This document shows, piece after piece, positions 51,087-60,458 of a stretch of DNA of 64,000 nucleotides; position 1 is the stretch's first letter, and every line of letters starts with the position of its first letter. Below the pieces are notes generated by a model. The model worked only from the letters and a program-made list of their open reading frames with translations, was not told the origin of the DNA and made no database searches. The stretch comes from an uncultured Duodenibacillus sp. (GTDB lineage Bacteria; Pseudomonadota; Gammaproteobacteria; Burkholderiales; Burkholderiaceae_F): the NCBI GenBank assembly GCA_944390745.1, contig CALXQK010000013.1, positions 248,001-312,000 on the forward strand. Direction: 5' to 3'. A program made the position numbers and the translations under genes.

Positions 51087-51681
51087 GTCACGCCAAAAAA
51101 CAACAGGAAGTGAGGCCCTGGGGCGCCAAGCAGGGCTGCGCCCAAGGGGACTGCCGCTGCGCAGATCCCCGGACGGGGCCCTGGGCTTGAGGCCGCCGTC
51201 CTTTTGCGCGCACGGATGCTGATTGTAGCGTCAAGCCCCGCCGCACAGGCCCGGATAGCAGCAAGGGCGCCTCAATTTTCGCCCGCATCTTGCGGTATTG
51301 CCTTTGCCCATGGCCGGAAGCTCCAAAAACCGCTCCGCACGCAGGGGATTGTGCATTTGCGCAACACGCGCCGCGCCGCAAGGCGCGCCCCGGGTTTGGC
51401 TCGAACTGCGCGCGAAGCCCCCCGCAGCCGCCCGCTCTTTTCCAGCGGCTCGTGCGAACCACCCTCTTGTTTTTATAGTGGAATCAACATGAAACAAATG
51501 ACAACCATTTCAAGGGTGGTTGCGCAGAAACAACATCAAAATTTTCCTGTCAAGTAGTATCATCCTCTGTGTTTTCAATGGGTTAAGCCTAATTCCGGAT
51601 GTCTCAACATGGATCAATCGTCGATAATATGCTATGTTGCGCGTATCCATAAAACAACAGCAAAAAGCGGAGACACCCTTG
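51087..51681. other. Intergenic region: G+C-rich metN leader and A+T-rich island before the antitoxin gene
   Basis: In this 595-base gap, 51087-51460 is G+C-rich and includes a TACAAT-type -10 for metN on the minus strand (51227-51222). From about 51460 to 51670 the composition changes abruptly to A+T-rich, unlike anything nearby, which suggests acquired DNA or a promoter-rich segment. A 22-codon ORF (51489-51557) without an SD lies there and is not called. TATGCT-like elements near 51630 may drive the antitoxin. Confidence 0.45.
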
Positions 51682-51876
51682 ATGACCACCATTACGAACC
51701 GTGAATTCAACCGCAATGTCTGCCGGGCCAAGCGCGCGGCGGCGTCCGGACCGGTGGTCATCACCAACCGGGGAAGCGAGGCGTTCGTTCTGATGACCTG
51801 GAGCGACTATCAGCGCATCACCGAAGCCAGAAAGGCCGCCGCTCGCAAGCCCAGAAAGCAGACGCAGGGCAGCTGA
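51682..51876 (+). CDS. Phd/YefM-family antitoxin without a visible toxin gene
   Basis: The 64-residue protein starts at the ATG at 51682 (GGAG ten bases before). It begins MTTITNREFNRNVCRAKRAA, then PVVITNRGSEAFVLMTWSDYQRI, the complete N-terminal DNA-binding domain of Phd/YefM antitoxins. The C-terminal tail, short and basic (EARKAAARKPRKQTQGS), is the part that would bind a toxin. The next gene is convergent and a terminator follows at once, so no Doc, YoeB or similar toxin is encoded next to it. It may be a solitary regulator or remnant. Confidence 0.8.
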   Translation: MTTITNREFNRNVCRAKRAAASGPVVITNRGSEAFVLMTWSDYQRITEARKAAARKPRKQTQGS

Positions 51877-51913
51877 GGCGCCGCGGTCTGCGCCGAACGT
51901 CCCGGCCAGCGAC

Positions 51914-51953
51914 AAAAAAATCCCGGAATACCGATGTATTTCCGGGATTTTTC
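51914..51953. terminator. Bidirectional terminator between antitoxin and flavoprotein genes
   Basis: AAATCCCGGAATA (from 51918) pairs with TATTTCCGGGATTT (to 51950) with one bulge. A-run before and T-run after give termination on both strands. Confidence 0.85.
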
Positions 51954-51966
51954 GTAGCCTGCGCGC

Positions 51967-53637
51967 CTATGACCGGGTCATCTCGCGCCCGCAGACAATT
52001 CCGAAGACGAGGCAGTCGGTGAGCATCGCTCCGCCGCGGTTGAGTCCGCAGGAAATCTCTCCGGCGGCGTACAGCCCGGCAATGGGACGCCCCGACCAGT
52101 CGGTCACCTCGCGGGCGGCCGTCGTGGACAGGCCGCCCTTGGTGTTGGAGCCGCCCGCAAACAGCGGAACAGCATAAAAGGGCGCCCTGGCAACGGGGCG
52201 CAGCGTCGAGCGGGCGCGGCCAAAGAGCTGGTCGCTTCCGGCAGCGCAGTCGTCGTTGAACTGCGCCACGGTCCGGGCCAGCACCTCAGGCTTCATGCGG
52301 GCGGAGTGCTCCCCGAGGCGCCCAATCTCGCGGGCAAGCTCCTCGATGCTGTCGGCCTTGAGAATCCACCCTCTGGCAAGCGCATCCTGATTGCTCTTGA
52401 AGTCGACGAAGCCGTAGCCCACGGTCGAGCGCGTGGTGTTGGCAAGCTCGCGCGCGTGAAACGCCTCATCGTCAAGCACAAGCCATGACGGCAGGTTGTC
52501 GTAGGTGAGCGTGGCAAGACTTTGCTCGGCGGCCTTCTCGTAGAAGCAGTTGTTGGTGATGCCGCCCGTGATCTGCAGCTCATTGGCAAAGCGGCGGCCG
52601 AGCGAATTGACGACGATCGAGCCCGGTGCTCCAATGCCGTTGGTCGTCACGCCGATGCGCATGCCGCCGGCATAAACGGGCGGAGCCCAGATCATTCGCG
52701 CGGCGCAGGAGCCGGCCTTGGTGAGCGCCGCTCCGACCTCCAGCCCCATGCGGATGCCGTCGCCCTCGTTGTAGGGCGTGCCGTAAAAAGCCCATCCGTC
52801 AACCCCGCGGCCGGCAAGAAAGGCCCTGCGCATCGACGCGCTGTACTCGTAGCCGCCGCAGCAAAGCGCCACGCCGCGCGCGGCGCCGATCAAAACCTCC
52901 CGGCCGCTGCGCAGGGCGCGCACCCCCGTCACGCGGCCGGTTTCGTCGCGCACAAGCTCCTGCACGCGGGTGTTGTCCAGAATCCGGATGCCGCGGCGCG
53001 CGCCGATGCCGTTGAGCAGGGCGCGGTGCAGCGCCTCTCCCTCGGTTGCCGCGGACTTCGGTCCCTGGTAGGTCGGCGTCTTGTTGTCGACCACGTCCCT
53101 GTAGGACGCCCGGTAGACGGCATAGCCGCAGGACCTTGCGCCGGGAAAGTTCACGTACTGCGCGCCGCCCATGGTCTTGAGCATCTTGAGCTCAGGGTCA
53201 AGCCCCTGAAGCCAGTCCACAAGTTGCGGCGTGATCTCGGTCCAGCAGCGCGCCATCTCCACGGAGATCTCATCCTGCTCCCCAACAGAGGGCAGCCCGT
53301 CGTAGGCGGCTGAAAAGAGCGCCTCGAAGTAGCCCTGCAGCGCCTTCTTGTCGCCGTTTTTGTCGGGACAGTGCACGTAGCCGCCCGAAAGGCGCGTATT
53401 CGAGCGCAGGGTTTCCAGCGGCTGGCGCTCGACGATGATGACGCTCGCCTTGCGGTCGGCGGCCGTAATGGCCGCGGCCGCACCCGCCGCCCCGAGGCCG
53501 ACCACGACGACGTCGGCCTGCTCATCGAAGCCCCGCGCCGCTGGGCGGGGCGCGGCCGGCACCTGCGCCGCACCGGCGCCAAGCGCTGTACCTGCGGCAA
53601 GCGTCTTGAGAAATGTCCGGCGATTCGTACCCGTCAT
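51967..53637 (-). CDS. Tat-exported FAD-dependent reductase, paralogue of the 1378-3078 protein
   Basis: The product has 556 residues from the ATG at 53637 (SD GGGAGG). The Tat signal TNRRTFLKTLAAG spans residues 4-16. The FAD loop GLGAAGAAAAITAADRKAS is near 48, with the shared ERQPLETLRSNTRLSGGYVHCPD. It aligns along its length with the flavoprotein at 1378, including the C-terminal GLYAAGEI and TDCLVFGIVCG. No cytochrome gene is adjacent. It could share the tetraheme cytochrome encoded at 3205 or use another donor. The electron acceptor is unknown. Confidence 0.9.
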   Translation of the reverse strand: MTGTNRRTFLKTLAAGTALGAGAAQVPAAPRPAARGFDEQADVVVVGLGAAGAAAAITAADRKASVIIVERQPLETLRSNTRLSGGYVHCPDKNGDKKALQGYFEALFSAAYDGLPSVGEQDEISVEMARCWTEITPQLVDWLQGLDPELKMLKTMGGAQYVNFPGARSCGYAVYRASYRDVVDNKTPTYQGPKSAATEGEALHRALLNGIGARRGIRILDNTRVQELVRDETGRVTGVRALRSGREVLIGAARGVALCCGGYEYSASMRRAFLAGRGVDGWAFYGTPYNEGDGIRMGLEVGAALTKAGSCAARMIWAPPVYAGGMRIGVTTNGIGAPGSIVVNSLGRRFANELQITGGITNNCFYEKAAEQSLATLTYDNLPSWLVLDDEAFHARELANTTRSTVGYGFVDFKSNQDALARGWILKADSIEELAREIGRLGEHSARMKPEVLARTVAQFNDDCAAGSDQLFGRARSTLRPVARAPFYAVPLFAGGSNTKGGLSTTAAREVTDWSGRPIAGLYAAGEISCGLNRGGAMLTDCLVFGIVCGREMTRS

Positions 53638-53971
53638 GCTGCCTCCCGGTCTTTCTGACCTGCTGCGGCATGCGCTGCCGTCAGGCAGGCCGCAGCGTGA
53701 ACTAATAAAACGCACCGGGCAAACAGGCGCGATCTCTGCGCGCCCCCGGCGAACCCTCCCGATGAGTGTAGCGCCAGCGTCCGGGCGCACCGCGCAGGGC
53801 GGGTTTACCCGTCCCGCCGCCGCTCAAAGGCCCCTGTCTGCGCCCTCCTATAATCGTTGAAGCCCCCTGCCGTCCCGCGGCAGGGCGACCCCCAAAGCCC
53901 CTTTCCAAAAACAGGCAGAGCCGGGCGGCGATCCTTCCCGAGCCACTGCCCAAAAAAAAAGAAGAAGAGAA
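53638..53971. promoter_or_regulatory. Divergent intergenic region with TATAAT element for the EFR1-like gene
   Basis: This 334-base gap separates two divergent genes. A perfect -10 TATAAT lies at 53849-53854 on the plus strand, but no good -35 is seen, suggesting activator dependence. A G+C inverted repeat sits near 53664-53697 on the flavoprotein side. No gene is seen. Confidence 0.45.
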
Positions 53972-54730
53972 ATGACCGTCTATTGCCTTTACTTCAGCCC
54001 GTGCGGCAGCTCGCGCGCCTGCGCGCAGGCCGCCGCCGGCGGCGTCTCCCGCGACTTCGTTGAAGTCAATCTCACCAACCGCACCGAGGAATTTCCCGCC
54101 GCAGGCAAGGGCGACATTCTCGTCGTCGCCGCGCCCGTCTACTCGGGCCGCATCCCCTCGCCGCTGGCGCAGAAGCTGCAGCGCGCCCGGCTCGACGGCG
54201 CCGTCTCCCTGGCGCTCGTGGTCTACGGCAACCGCGCCTATGAGGACGCCCTCATCGAGCTCACCGACCTTCTGGCCGCGGCAGGCGCTCCGAGCATTGC
54301 GGCAGGCGCCTTCATCGCGCGGCACGTCTTTGTGCCCGAGGTCGCCAAGGACCGTCCCAATGCGGCCGACCTGGCGCAACTCAAGGCGCTCGGCGAACGC
54401 ACGCGCCAGAAGCTTGAAGCCGGCGACGTCGCCGCCGTGACCGTTCCGGGCAACCGTCCCTACCGCGCCGCGCCTCCCGCCGCAGCCGTCCCCGTCGTCG
54501 ACGCCTCAAGCTGCCAGAAGTGCGGCCTTTGCGCCTTCAACTGCCCCACGGGCGCCATCAACCCAAAGAACCCCCACGAAACCGACATCGCGCTTTGCAT
54601 TGACTGCATGCGCTGCGTCAACTGCTGCCCCGAGGGCGCCAGGTCGCTGCCTGAAAAAATGCTCGCGCTCGTCACGCAGAAGCTCTCGCCGCTGGCCGCG
54701 GTCACAAGGGAAAACGAGTTCTTCTGCTAG
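53972..54730 (+). CDS. EFR1-like flavodoxin-ferredoxin fusion protein
   Basis: The 252-residue cytosolic protein has a flavodoxin-like N-terminal domain (residues 1-150) with the FMN phosphate-loop region YFSPCGSSRACA and VVAAPVYSGRIPSPLAQKL. Two [4Fe-4S] ferredoxin motifs follow: CQKCGLCAFNCPTGAI near 188 and CIDCMRCVNCCPEGARSLP near 213. This is the EFR1 family architecture, carrying low-potential electrons between partners. The flavoprotein gene 240 bases downstream may be functionally linked, but a terminator at 54763 separates the transcripts. Confidence 0.88.
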   Translation: MTVYCLYFSPCGSSRACAQAAAGGVSRDFVEVNLTNRTEEFPAAGKGDILVVAAPVYSGRIPSPLAQKLQRARLDGAVSLALVVYGNRAYEDALIELTDLLAAAGAPSIAAGAFIARHVFVPEVAKDRPNAADLAQLKALGERTRQKLEAGDVAAVTVPGNRPYRAAPPAAAVPVVDASSCQKCGLCAFNCPTGAINPKNPHETDIALCIDCMRCVNCCPEGARSLPEKMLALVTQKLSPLAAVTRENEFFC

Positions 54731-54762
54731 GGGGGGGGGCGATGCAGCACGCCCGCCGCCAG

Positions 54763-54798
54763 AAAGGCGCCTTCCCCGGACACGGGCAGGGCGCCTTT
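54763..54798 (+). terminator. Terminator of the EFR1-like gene
   Basis: AAAGGCGCC (54763-54771) pairs with GGCGCCTTT (54790-54798), with a T-run of four. A ten-G homopolymer (54730-54739) lies between the stop codon and this hairpin. Confidence 0.75.
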
Positions 54799-54966
54799 TG
54801 CATACTGTAAAACTCGACAATGCATCAATCGATCAAACCCTGAACGGAACCTTTTGGCGCGCTATTACAACAAAAGGAAATTTTGTGCACATTATCCGTC
54901 AGAAAAGAACCGCGACGCGCGGCCCGTCGCCGCGCGCCGCAACCAAGAATCGAGGAGATACAGCTT

Positions 54967-56466
54967 ATGCAGCAGAGCTTCAAGTTCACGCTGGCCGGAG
55001 CAGCCCTTGCCGCGGCCATGATGCCCGCCTTCGGCGCCGACAAGACCATGACCGCCGACATCGTCGTCATCGGCGCGGGCGCCTCGGGCACCGCCGCCGC
55101 GTGGGCCGCCGCCGAAAAGGGCTACAAGGTGATCACGCTTGAGAAGAAGGCCATCCCCGGCGGCACGGGCGCCTTCAGCGAGGGCATCTTCGCCGTCGAG
55201 TCCAAGATGCAGCGCGACTGGAACTACGGCCTTACCAAGGACCAGGCCTTCACGATGATCATGAACTACGGCCACTGGCGCGGCAACGCCCGCATGGTGC
55301 GCGCCTTCGTGGACCGCTCGGCCGACACGATCGACTGGATGATGAAAAACGGCGTGAAGTTCGAGAAGCTCTTCTCGAACTATCCCAACGGCCTGTACAC
55401 CTGGCACATCTATGAGGGCCGCGGCGCCGGCTGGATCAACCTCTTCCAGGACAAGTACAAGAAGGCCGGCCAGACGCTGCTCACCGAGACCTGGGGCCAG
55501 AAGCTCATCAAGGAAAACGGCCGCATCGTGGGCGTTGAGGCCACCAACAAGGCCGGCGACAAGATCACCATCCGCGCCAAGGCAACCATCATCGCCACGG
55601 GCGGCTTCTTTGACAACAAGGAGATGCGCGAGAAGTATCTGCGCTTCCCGAACGCCGACGGACTGGCCCAGACGGGCAAGACCGGCGACGGCATCCGCAT
55701 GGCCTGGGATGTGGGCGCCGGCAAGGAGGGCACCGAGGTGCAGGCCTCCTACCGTCCGGGTCCCCGCGGCGTGGGCACGACCAACCACGTGAGCGCCACC
55801 GCCAAGCAGCCCCATCTGTGGCTCACCCCGAAGGGAGAGCGCTTCTGCAACGAGATCATCATGCTCGAGTGGCCGTTCGCGGGCAACGCCCTGGAGCGCA
55901 TCGGCGGCACGATGTACGTCGTCTATGACCAGGCCACGCTCGACCACATGGTCAAGGACCAGGGCATCGACCTCGGCGTTGGCGTGATGGTTCCGGTCGG
56001 CACCAAGCTGTCGAACTTCTCCAAGGAGTGGGACGAGGCGGTCAAGGCCGGCTGGGCCTTCAAGGCCGACACGCTCGACGGCCTTGCCAAGGCCACCGGC
56101 ATGGATCCCGCCAAGCTCAAGAAGACGGTCGAGGCCTACAACGGCTTCTGCGCCGTGCGTCATGACGCCGAATTCGCCAAGGATCCGAAGTATCTGCGTG
56201 AAGTCAAGACCGGTCCCTTCTACGCCATCAAGTCCGTGGCGAGCACGCTCGGCACCCTGGGCGGCATCAAGGCCAACGAGCGCTTTGAGGTCGTCACCCA
56301 GAACGAGGATCCGATCCCGGGTCTGTACGCCGCCGGCAATGACGTGGGCGGCATGTACGGCGACAGCTACGATCTGCTGATGGCCGGCTCGACCGTGGGC
56401 TTTGCGGTGAACTCCGCACGCATCGCGGTGGACTCGGCCGCCGAGTACATCAAGACGCTCAAGTAG
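54967..56466 (+). CDS. Sec-exported flavocytochrome c-type flavoprotein reductase
   Basis: The product has 499 residues from the ATG at 54967 (SD GAGGAG). A Sec-type signal, FKFTLAGAALAAAMMPAFGA, is followed by the FAD loop GAGASGTAAAWAAAEKGYKV near 36 and GGTGAFSEG near 66. The closing part reads PIPGLYAAGNDVGGMYGDSYDLLMAGSTVGFAVNSARIA. It has no heme motif. It is a periplasmic member of the fumarate reductase flavoprotein family but of a different branch from the two Tat proteins (shorter, Sec signal). The substrate and donor are unknown. Confidence 0.88.
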   Translation: MQQSFKFTLAGAALAAAMMPAFGADKTMTADIVVIGAGASGTAAAWAAAEKGYKVITLEKKAIPGGTGAFSEGIFAVESKMQRDWNYGLTKDQAFTMIMNYGHWRGNARMVRAFVDRSADTIDWMMKNGVKFEKLFSNYPNGLYTWHIYEGRGAGWINLFQDKYKKAGQTLLTETWGQKLIKENGRIVGVEATNKAGDKITIRAKATIIATGGFFDNKEMREKYLRFPNADGLAQTGKTGDGIRMAWDVGAGKEGTEVQASYRPGPRGVGTTNHVSATAKQPHLWLTPKGERFCNEIIMLEWPFAGNALERIGGTMYVVYDQATLDHMVKDQGIDLGVGVMVPVGTKLSNFSKEWDEAVKAGWAFKADTLDGLAKATGMDPAKLKKTVEAYNGFCAVRHDAEFAKDPKYLREVKTGPFYAIKSVASTLGTLGGIKANERFEVVTQNEDPIPGLYAAGNDVGGMYGDSYDLLMAGSTVGFAVNSARIAVDSAAEYIKTLK

Positions 56467-56522
56467 GCGCGCTGCGCGCGGCCGTCCGGGCGGCTCGCCC
56501 GGCGCCCGCGCACGTCCTCCGG

Positions 56523-56553
56523 CACCCGGACATCACCTTGTCCGGGTGTTTTT
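56523..56553 (+). terminator. Terminator after the flavoprotein gene
   Basis: CACCCGGAC (56523-56531) pairs perfectly with GTCCGGGTG (56540-56548), followed by five T residues. Confidence 0.92.
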
Positions 56554-56579
56554 GCAGGCGCAGTCAAAGCCGTTATAAT
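56552..56579 (+). promoter_or_regulatory. Promoter of tRNA-Gly
   Basis: TTGCAG (56552-56557) and TATAAT (56574-56579) are 16 bases apart, placing the transcription start a few bases before the tRNA. Confidence 0.75.
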
Positions 56580-56591
56580 GCCCCTTTCGAT

Positions 56592-56665
56592 GCGGGCGTA
56601 GTTCAATGGCAGAACGAAAGCTTCCCAAGCTTTATACGAGGGTTCGATTCCCTTCGCCCGCTCCA
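56592..56665 (+). tRNA. tRNA-Gly (anticodon CCC)
   Basis: A 7-bp acceptor stem, GCGGGCG/CGCCCGC (56592-56598 with 56655-56661), is followed by T and an encoded CCA (56663-56665). The anticodon stem AAAGC/GCTTT encloses loop TTCCCAA with anticodon CCC at 56624-56626. The T-arm reads AGGGTTCGATTCCCTT. It reads GGG glycine codons. Confidence 0.95.
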
Positions 56666-56822
56666 GTTTCCAGCATGAACGGATCGCCTGCACCGCGATC
56701 CGTTTTGCATATCTGGCGGCCGTGCGCCGCGCCCGCCGTCCGCGGACGGCTCTCCGGGGCGCCCTGCGAAGGGGCGCCGTCCCGCCCCTTTTCCCGTTTT
56801 TTTGCCTTCACGCCCGCCGAAA

Positions 56823-57557
56823 ATGTCCGCCTCCGACCTGACGCCCGAACAACTCGAAGAGCTCAAGAAGCGCCACATCCGCAGCTACGTGCTGCGCCGC
56901 GGCCATATTTCGCATGCCCAGCAGCATGCCCTTGAGGAAATCTTTCCGCGCTACGAACTCGTCTACAAGACCGAGCCTCTTGATGCGGCCGCGCTCTTCG
57001 GGCGCGAGGCGCCCCTGGTGCTTGAAATCGGCTGCGGCATGGGCGAGACGACCGCGGCCATCGCCGCGGCGCACCCCGAGATCAACTTTCTGGGCTGCGA
57101 GGTCTTCGGCGCGGGCGTGGGCGCCCTGAGCAAGCGCATCGAGGAGATGGGACTTGCCAACATCCGCATCTGCCGCCACGACGCCATTGAGGTGGTGCGC
57201 GACATGATCCCTGAAAACAGCCTCGCGGGCGTGCACATCTTCTTTCCCGACCCCTGGCGCAAGGCCCGTCATCACAAGCGCCGCCTGATCCGGCCGGACT
57301 TCACGGCGCTTCTGGCCTCGCGCATCGCGCCGGGCGGATACCTGCACTGCGCCACCGACTGGGAGAACTACGCCGAGCAGATGCTCGAGGTGCTGCAGGC
57401 CGAGCCGCAGCTTGAAAACCTCCACGGCAGCGGCTTCTCCCCGGTCATGGCCAACCCCCTGTGCGAGCGCCCCTGCACGAAGTTCCAGGCCCGCGGCGAG
57501 CGGCTCGGCCACGGCGTCTGGGATCTGGTCTACACGCGCGTCGCCCCCGGGCAGTAG
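56823..57557 (+). CDS. trmB: tRNA (guanine-N7-)-methyltransferase TrmB
   Basis: The product has 244 residues from the ATG at 56823. It has [30 protein letters not shown] near residue 66, [19 protein letters not shown] near 140 and [11 protein letters not shown] near 180, the signature motifs of TrmB. It methylates G46 in the variable loop of tRNAs. Its N-terminal [18 protein letters not shown] is also typical. It follows the tRNA-Gly gene and ends at a strong terminator. Confidence 0.96.
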   Translation: MSASDLTPEQLEELKKRHIRSYVLRRGHISHAQQHALEEIFPRYELVYKTEPLDAAALFGREAPLVLEIGCGMGETTAAIAAAHPEINFLGCEVFGAGVGALSKRIEEMGLANIRICRHDAIEVVRDMIPENSLAGVHIFFPDPWRKARHHKRRLIRPDFTALLASRIAPGGYLHCATDWENYAEQMLEVLQAEPQLENLHGSGFSPVMANPLCERPCTKFQARGERLGHGVWDLVYTRVAPGQ

Positions 57558-57561
57558 ACAC

Positions 57562-57600
57562 AAAAAAGCGCGGCGCCCACGAACGGGTCCGCGCTTTTTT
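57562..57600. terminator. Bidirectional terminator between trmB and hsp20
   Basis: AAAAAAGCGCGG (57562-57573) pairs with CCGCGCTTTTTT (57589-57600), serving both convergent genes. Confidence 0.93.
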
Positions 57601-57653
57601 TCCCGCGCTCCGCTGCCGGAGCGCGGCACCCCCGGCCCTGCCGGGGAAGATCA

Positions 57654-58097
57654 TCAGGCGATGGTGATGAGCTTGCGTTCCTCACGCTGGATGGCCGAGG
57701 CCTTCGGAACCTCCACCGTCAGGATGCCGTCGGCAAAGCTCGCCTTGCAGTCGTCCTCGCGAACGGCATCGCCCACGTAGAAGCTGCGCTGGCAGCTGCC
57801 GGTGTAGCGTTCGCGACGCAGCAGCTTGCCTTCCTCGGTCTTCTTCTCATCCTCAACATCCTTCTGGGCGGTGATCGTCAGATAGCCGTCCTTGAGCTCG
57901 GCGCTCACATTCTCCTTCTTGAAGCCGGGCAGGTCGATCTGGAACTTATAGGCCTTGTCGGTTTCATGAATATCAGTGCGCATGATGCGGTCGCCATGCT
58001 TGCCGAAGAGCGGATCGCGACGCTGCTGGAACTGCACGAACGGATCCCACACGCCAAACATGTCGTCATCATCAAAAAGACGCGGAAGCATTGCCAT
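57654..58097 (-). CDS. Hsp20/alpha-crystallin small heat-shock protein
   Basis: The 147-residue protein has an N-terminal phenylalanine-rich segment and an alpha-crystallin domain at about residues 38-140: RTDIHETDKAYKFQIDLPGFKKENVSAELKDGYLTITAQ, then SFYVGDAV-x-ASFADGILTVEVPKA. The C-terminal I-x-I-like anchor is LITIA. It holds unfolding proteins for refolding. The start at 58097 has GGAG upstream. A hairpin in its leader may matter for regulation. Confidence 0.93.
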   Translation of the reverse strand: MAMLPRLFDDDDMFGVWDPFVQFQQRRDPLFGKHGDRIMRTDIHETDKAYKFQIDLPGFKKENVSAELKDGYLTITAQKDVEDEKKTEEGKLLRRERYTGSCQRSFYVGDAVREDDCKASFADGILTVEVPKASAIQREERKLITIA

Positions 58098-58406
58098 TTT
58101 ATTTCTCCATGCCGCGCCCCAGGATTCTTAAAACCATTGACGAATCAATGATTTAAAGAACCTTGGCGGGGCGCTGCCCAAACATTTTCCAAAAGATCTC
58201 TGTTGGGAATTCTCTTCACATCCCCTTCTACAGGGCTATATGGAGGCAGCCTTCCCGCACCGTTATAGGATCAAACCCTTAGCTCACCCGTTCGTCGCCC
58301 CCTCCCCCTCTTTTTTCCCTTTTCCTCAGGAAAAAAAACAATCCCCGTCCGGGTCCGCCTGCGCGGTCCGCACGGGGATGCATGATCCGCAGCTTTCGCG
58401 GCGGAC
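58098..58406. promoter_or_regulatory. hsp20 leader/promoter region and his operon end
   Basis: In this 309-base gap, CATTGA/TCAATG (58135-58140 with 58145-58150) forms a 6-bp inverted repeat with A+T flanks, about 40 bases upstream of hsp20. It could be an operator or an RNA hairpin. I could not identify a clear sigma-32 promoter. The his operon terminator (58331-58379) lies at the far end. Confidence 0.4.
58331..58379 (-). terminator. Terminator of the his operon
   Basis: On the minus strand ATCCCCGT (58379-58372) pairs with ACGGGGAT (58348-58341), with extra GGACC/GGTCC-type pairing inside, then a T-run (58338-58331). It follows the hisI stop codon by about 28 bases. Confidence 0.85.
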
Positions 58407-58790
58407 TCAATGTCCATAGAGCTCTTCCGGGGGCGTGATCACCGGATCGACCGTCTCCCAGCCGTCCTTGCCAAGCCTGCGGAAAAAGCAGCTCTCGCGG
58501 CCGGTGTGGCAGGCCATGCCGCCGACCTGAACCACCTTGTAGAGCACCGCATCGCCGTCGCAGTCAAGCCGCACCTCCTGCACCTGCTGCACGTTGCCCG
58601 ACTCCTCGCCCTTGCGCCAGAGCCTGCCCCGCGAGCGCGAGAAGTAAACGCCCCGGCCGGTGCGCACGGTCTCCTCAAGCGCCTCGGCATTGGCCCAGGC
58701 GAGCATCAGCACGCGGCCGCTGCGAACGTCCTGGGCGATGACGGGAACAAGTCCCGCTGCGTCAAACTTCACCTGTTCAAGCCACTGCAT
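58407..58790 (-). CDS. hisI: Phosphoribosyl-AMP cyclohydrolase HisI
   Basis: The 127-residue protein has [52 protein letters not shown] and the zinc-binding LDCDGDAV and [11 protein letters not shown]. It opens the PR-AMP ring in histidine synthesis. The HisE pyrophosphatase domain is not fused and no hisE gene follows, so HisE is encoded elsewhere. It is the last gene of the operon, 17 bases after hisF. Confidence 0.96.
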   Translation of the reverse strand: MQWLEQVKFDAAGLVPVIAQDVRSGRVLMLAWANAEALEETVRTGRGVYFSRSRGRLWRKGEESGNVQQVQEVRLDCDGDAVLYKVVQVGGMACHTGRESCFFRRLGKDGWETVDPVITPPEELYGH

Positions 58791-58807
58791 GGCATCTCCC
58801 TCTCTAT

Positions 58808-59578
<771 letters not shown>

Positions 59579-59606
59579 GGTTCGGTATGACTCCGGGATG
59601 CGGGTT

Positions 59607-60368
59607 TCAGAAGCTGCGCGTCTGCTCGGCCTCGGTGCGGTTGACGAGCTCGAGCGCCTCGGCAAAGTCGATCGTCCCCTCGTAGAGGCTGCGGCCGAGA
59701 ACGGCGCCGAAGACGCCGTCGTTTTCCACGGCAAGCAGCGCGCGCACGTCATCGATCGTGTGCATGCCGCCCGAGGCGATCACCGGCACCGAGACCGCCC
59801 GCGCAAGCGCCGCGGTTGCCTCGGCGTTGACCCCCGAGAGCATGCCGTCGCGGCTGATGTCGGTGTAGAGAAACGCCTCGACGCCGTAGTCCTCGAAGCG
59901 CCGCGCCAGGTCGACGACGTCGTGCCCGGTGCTCTTGACCCAGCCGTCGGTGGCGACGATGCCGTCCCTGGCGTCGAGCGCGGCGATGATCTGCCCCGGA
60001 AAGGCCGAGCAGGCATCGCGCAGAAAGCCCGGCTGCTTGACGGCGGCCGTGCCGATCACGATGTAGTCCACGCCCGCGTCGATGTATTTTTCAATCTGCT
60101 CAAGGCTGCGGATGCCGCCCCCGAGCTCGATGTCGGCATCCTCGCCGATCTCCTCGATCATCTCGCCGATCAGGCGGGCGTTGGCGGGCTTGCCGGTGCG
60201 CGCGCCGTCAAGGTCGACGATATGGATGCGCTCGGCGCCCATGTCGGCCCACTGCGCGGCCTGATCGACGGCGTCCTCGTTGTAGACGGTGACGTTGTTC
60301 TGAAGGTCTCCCTGGCGCAGGCGCACGCAGCGGCCCTGCTGCAGGTCAATTGCCGGAATCAACAGCAT
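59607..60368 (-). CDS. hisA: PRFAR isomerase HisA
   Basis: The 253-residue TIM barrel starts [17 protein letters not shown] with the catalytic aspartate in [32 protein letters not shown] and ASGGMHT follow. It isomerises ProFAR to PRFAR. It lies 28 bases before hisF and 90 bases after hisH; the latter gap holds a G-rich repeat on the opposite strand. Confidence 0.97.
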   Translation of the reverse strand: MLLIPAIDLQQGRCVRLRQGDLQNNVTVYNEDAVDQAAQWADMGAERIHIVDLDGARTGKPANARLIGEMIEEIGEDADIELGGGIRSLEQIEKYIDAGVDYIVIGTAAVKQPGFLRDACSAFPGQIIAALDARDGIVATDGWVKSTGHDVVDLARRFEDYGVEAFLYTDISRDGMLSGVNAEATAALARAVSVPVIASGGMHTIDDVRALLAVENDGVFGAVLGRSLYEGTIDFAEALELVNRTEAEQTRSF

Positions 60369-60400
60369 GATGTCTTGAAACCTTTGCTTGAAGAAAAAAA

Positions 60401-60424
60401 GTTGGGGTTGGGGTTGAGGTTGGT
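60401..60424 (+). repeat. G-rich GGGGTT repeats between hisH and hisA
   Basis: The plus strand reads GTTGGGGTTGGGGTTGAGG followed by TTGG, four G-runs separated by TT-type spacers, which could form a G-quadruplex. The his transcript carries the complementary C-rich sequence. Confidence 0.6.
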
Positions 60425-60458
60425 GTCGGCAGGGCGCATCGTCCCGGGGGAAAAGGCC

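Noticed and set aside
51489-51557. 22-codon ORF in the A+T-rich island before the antitoxin
   Set aside because: No Shine-Dalgarno, no recognisable product, and its reading frame is expected by chance in A+T-rich sequence.
56592-56665. tRNA-Gly as an integration site for a mobile element
   Set aside because: No direct repeat of the tRNA 3' end, integrase or composition change was seen on either side.
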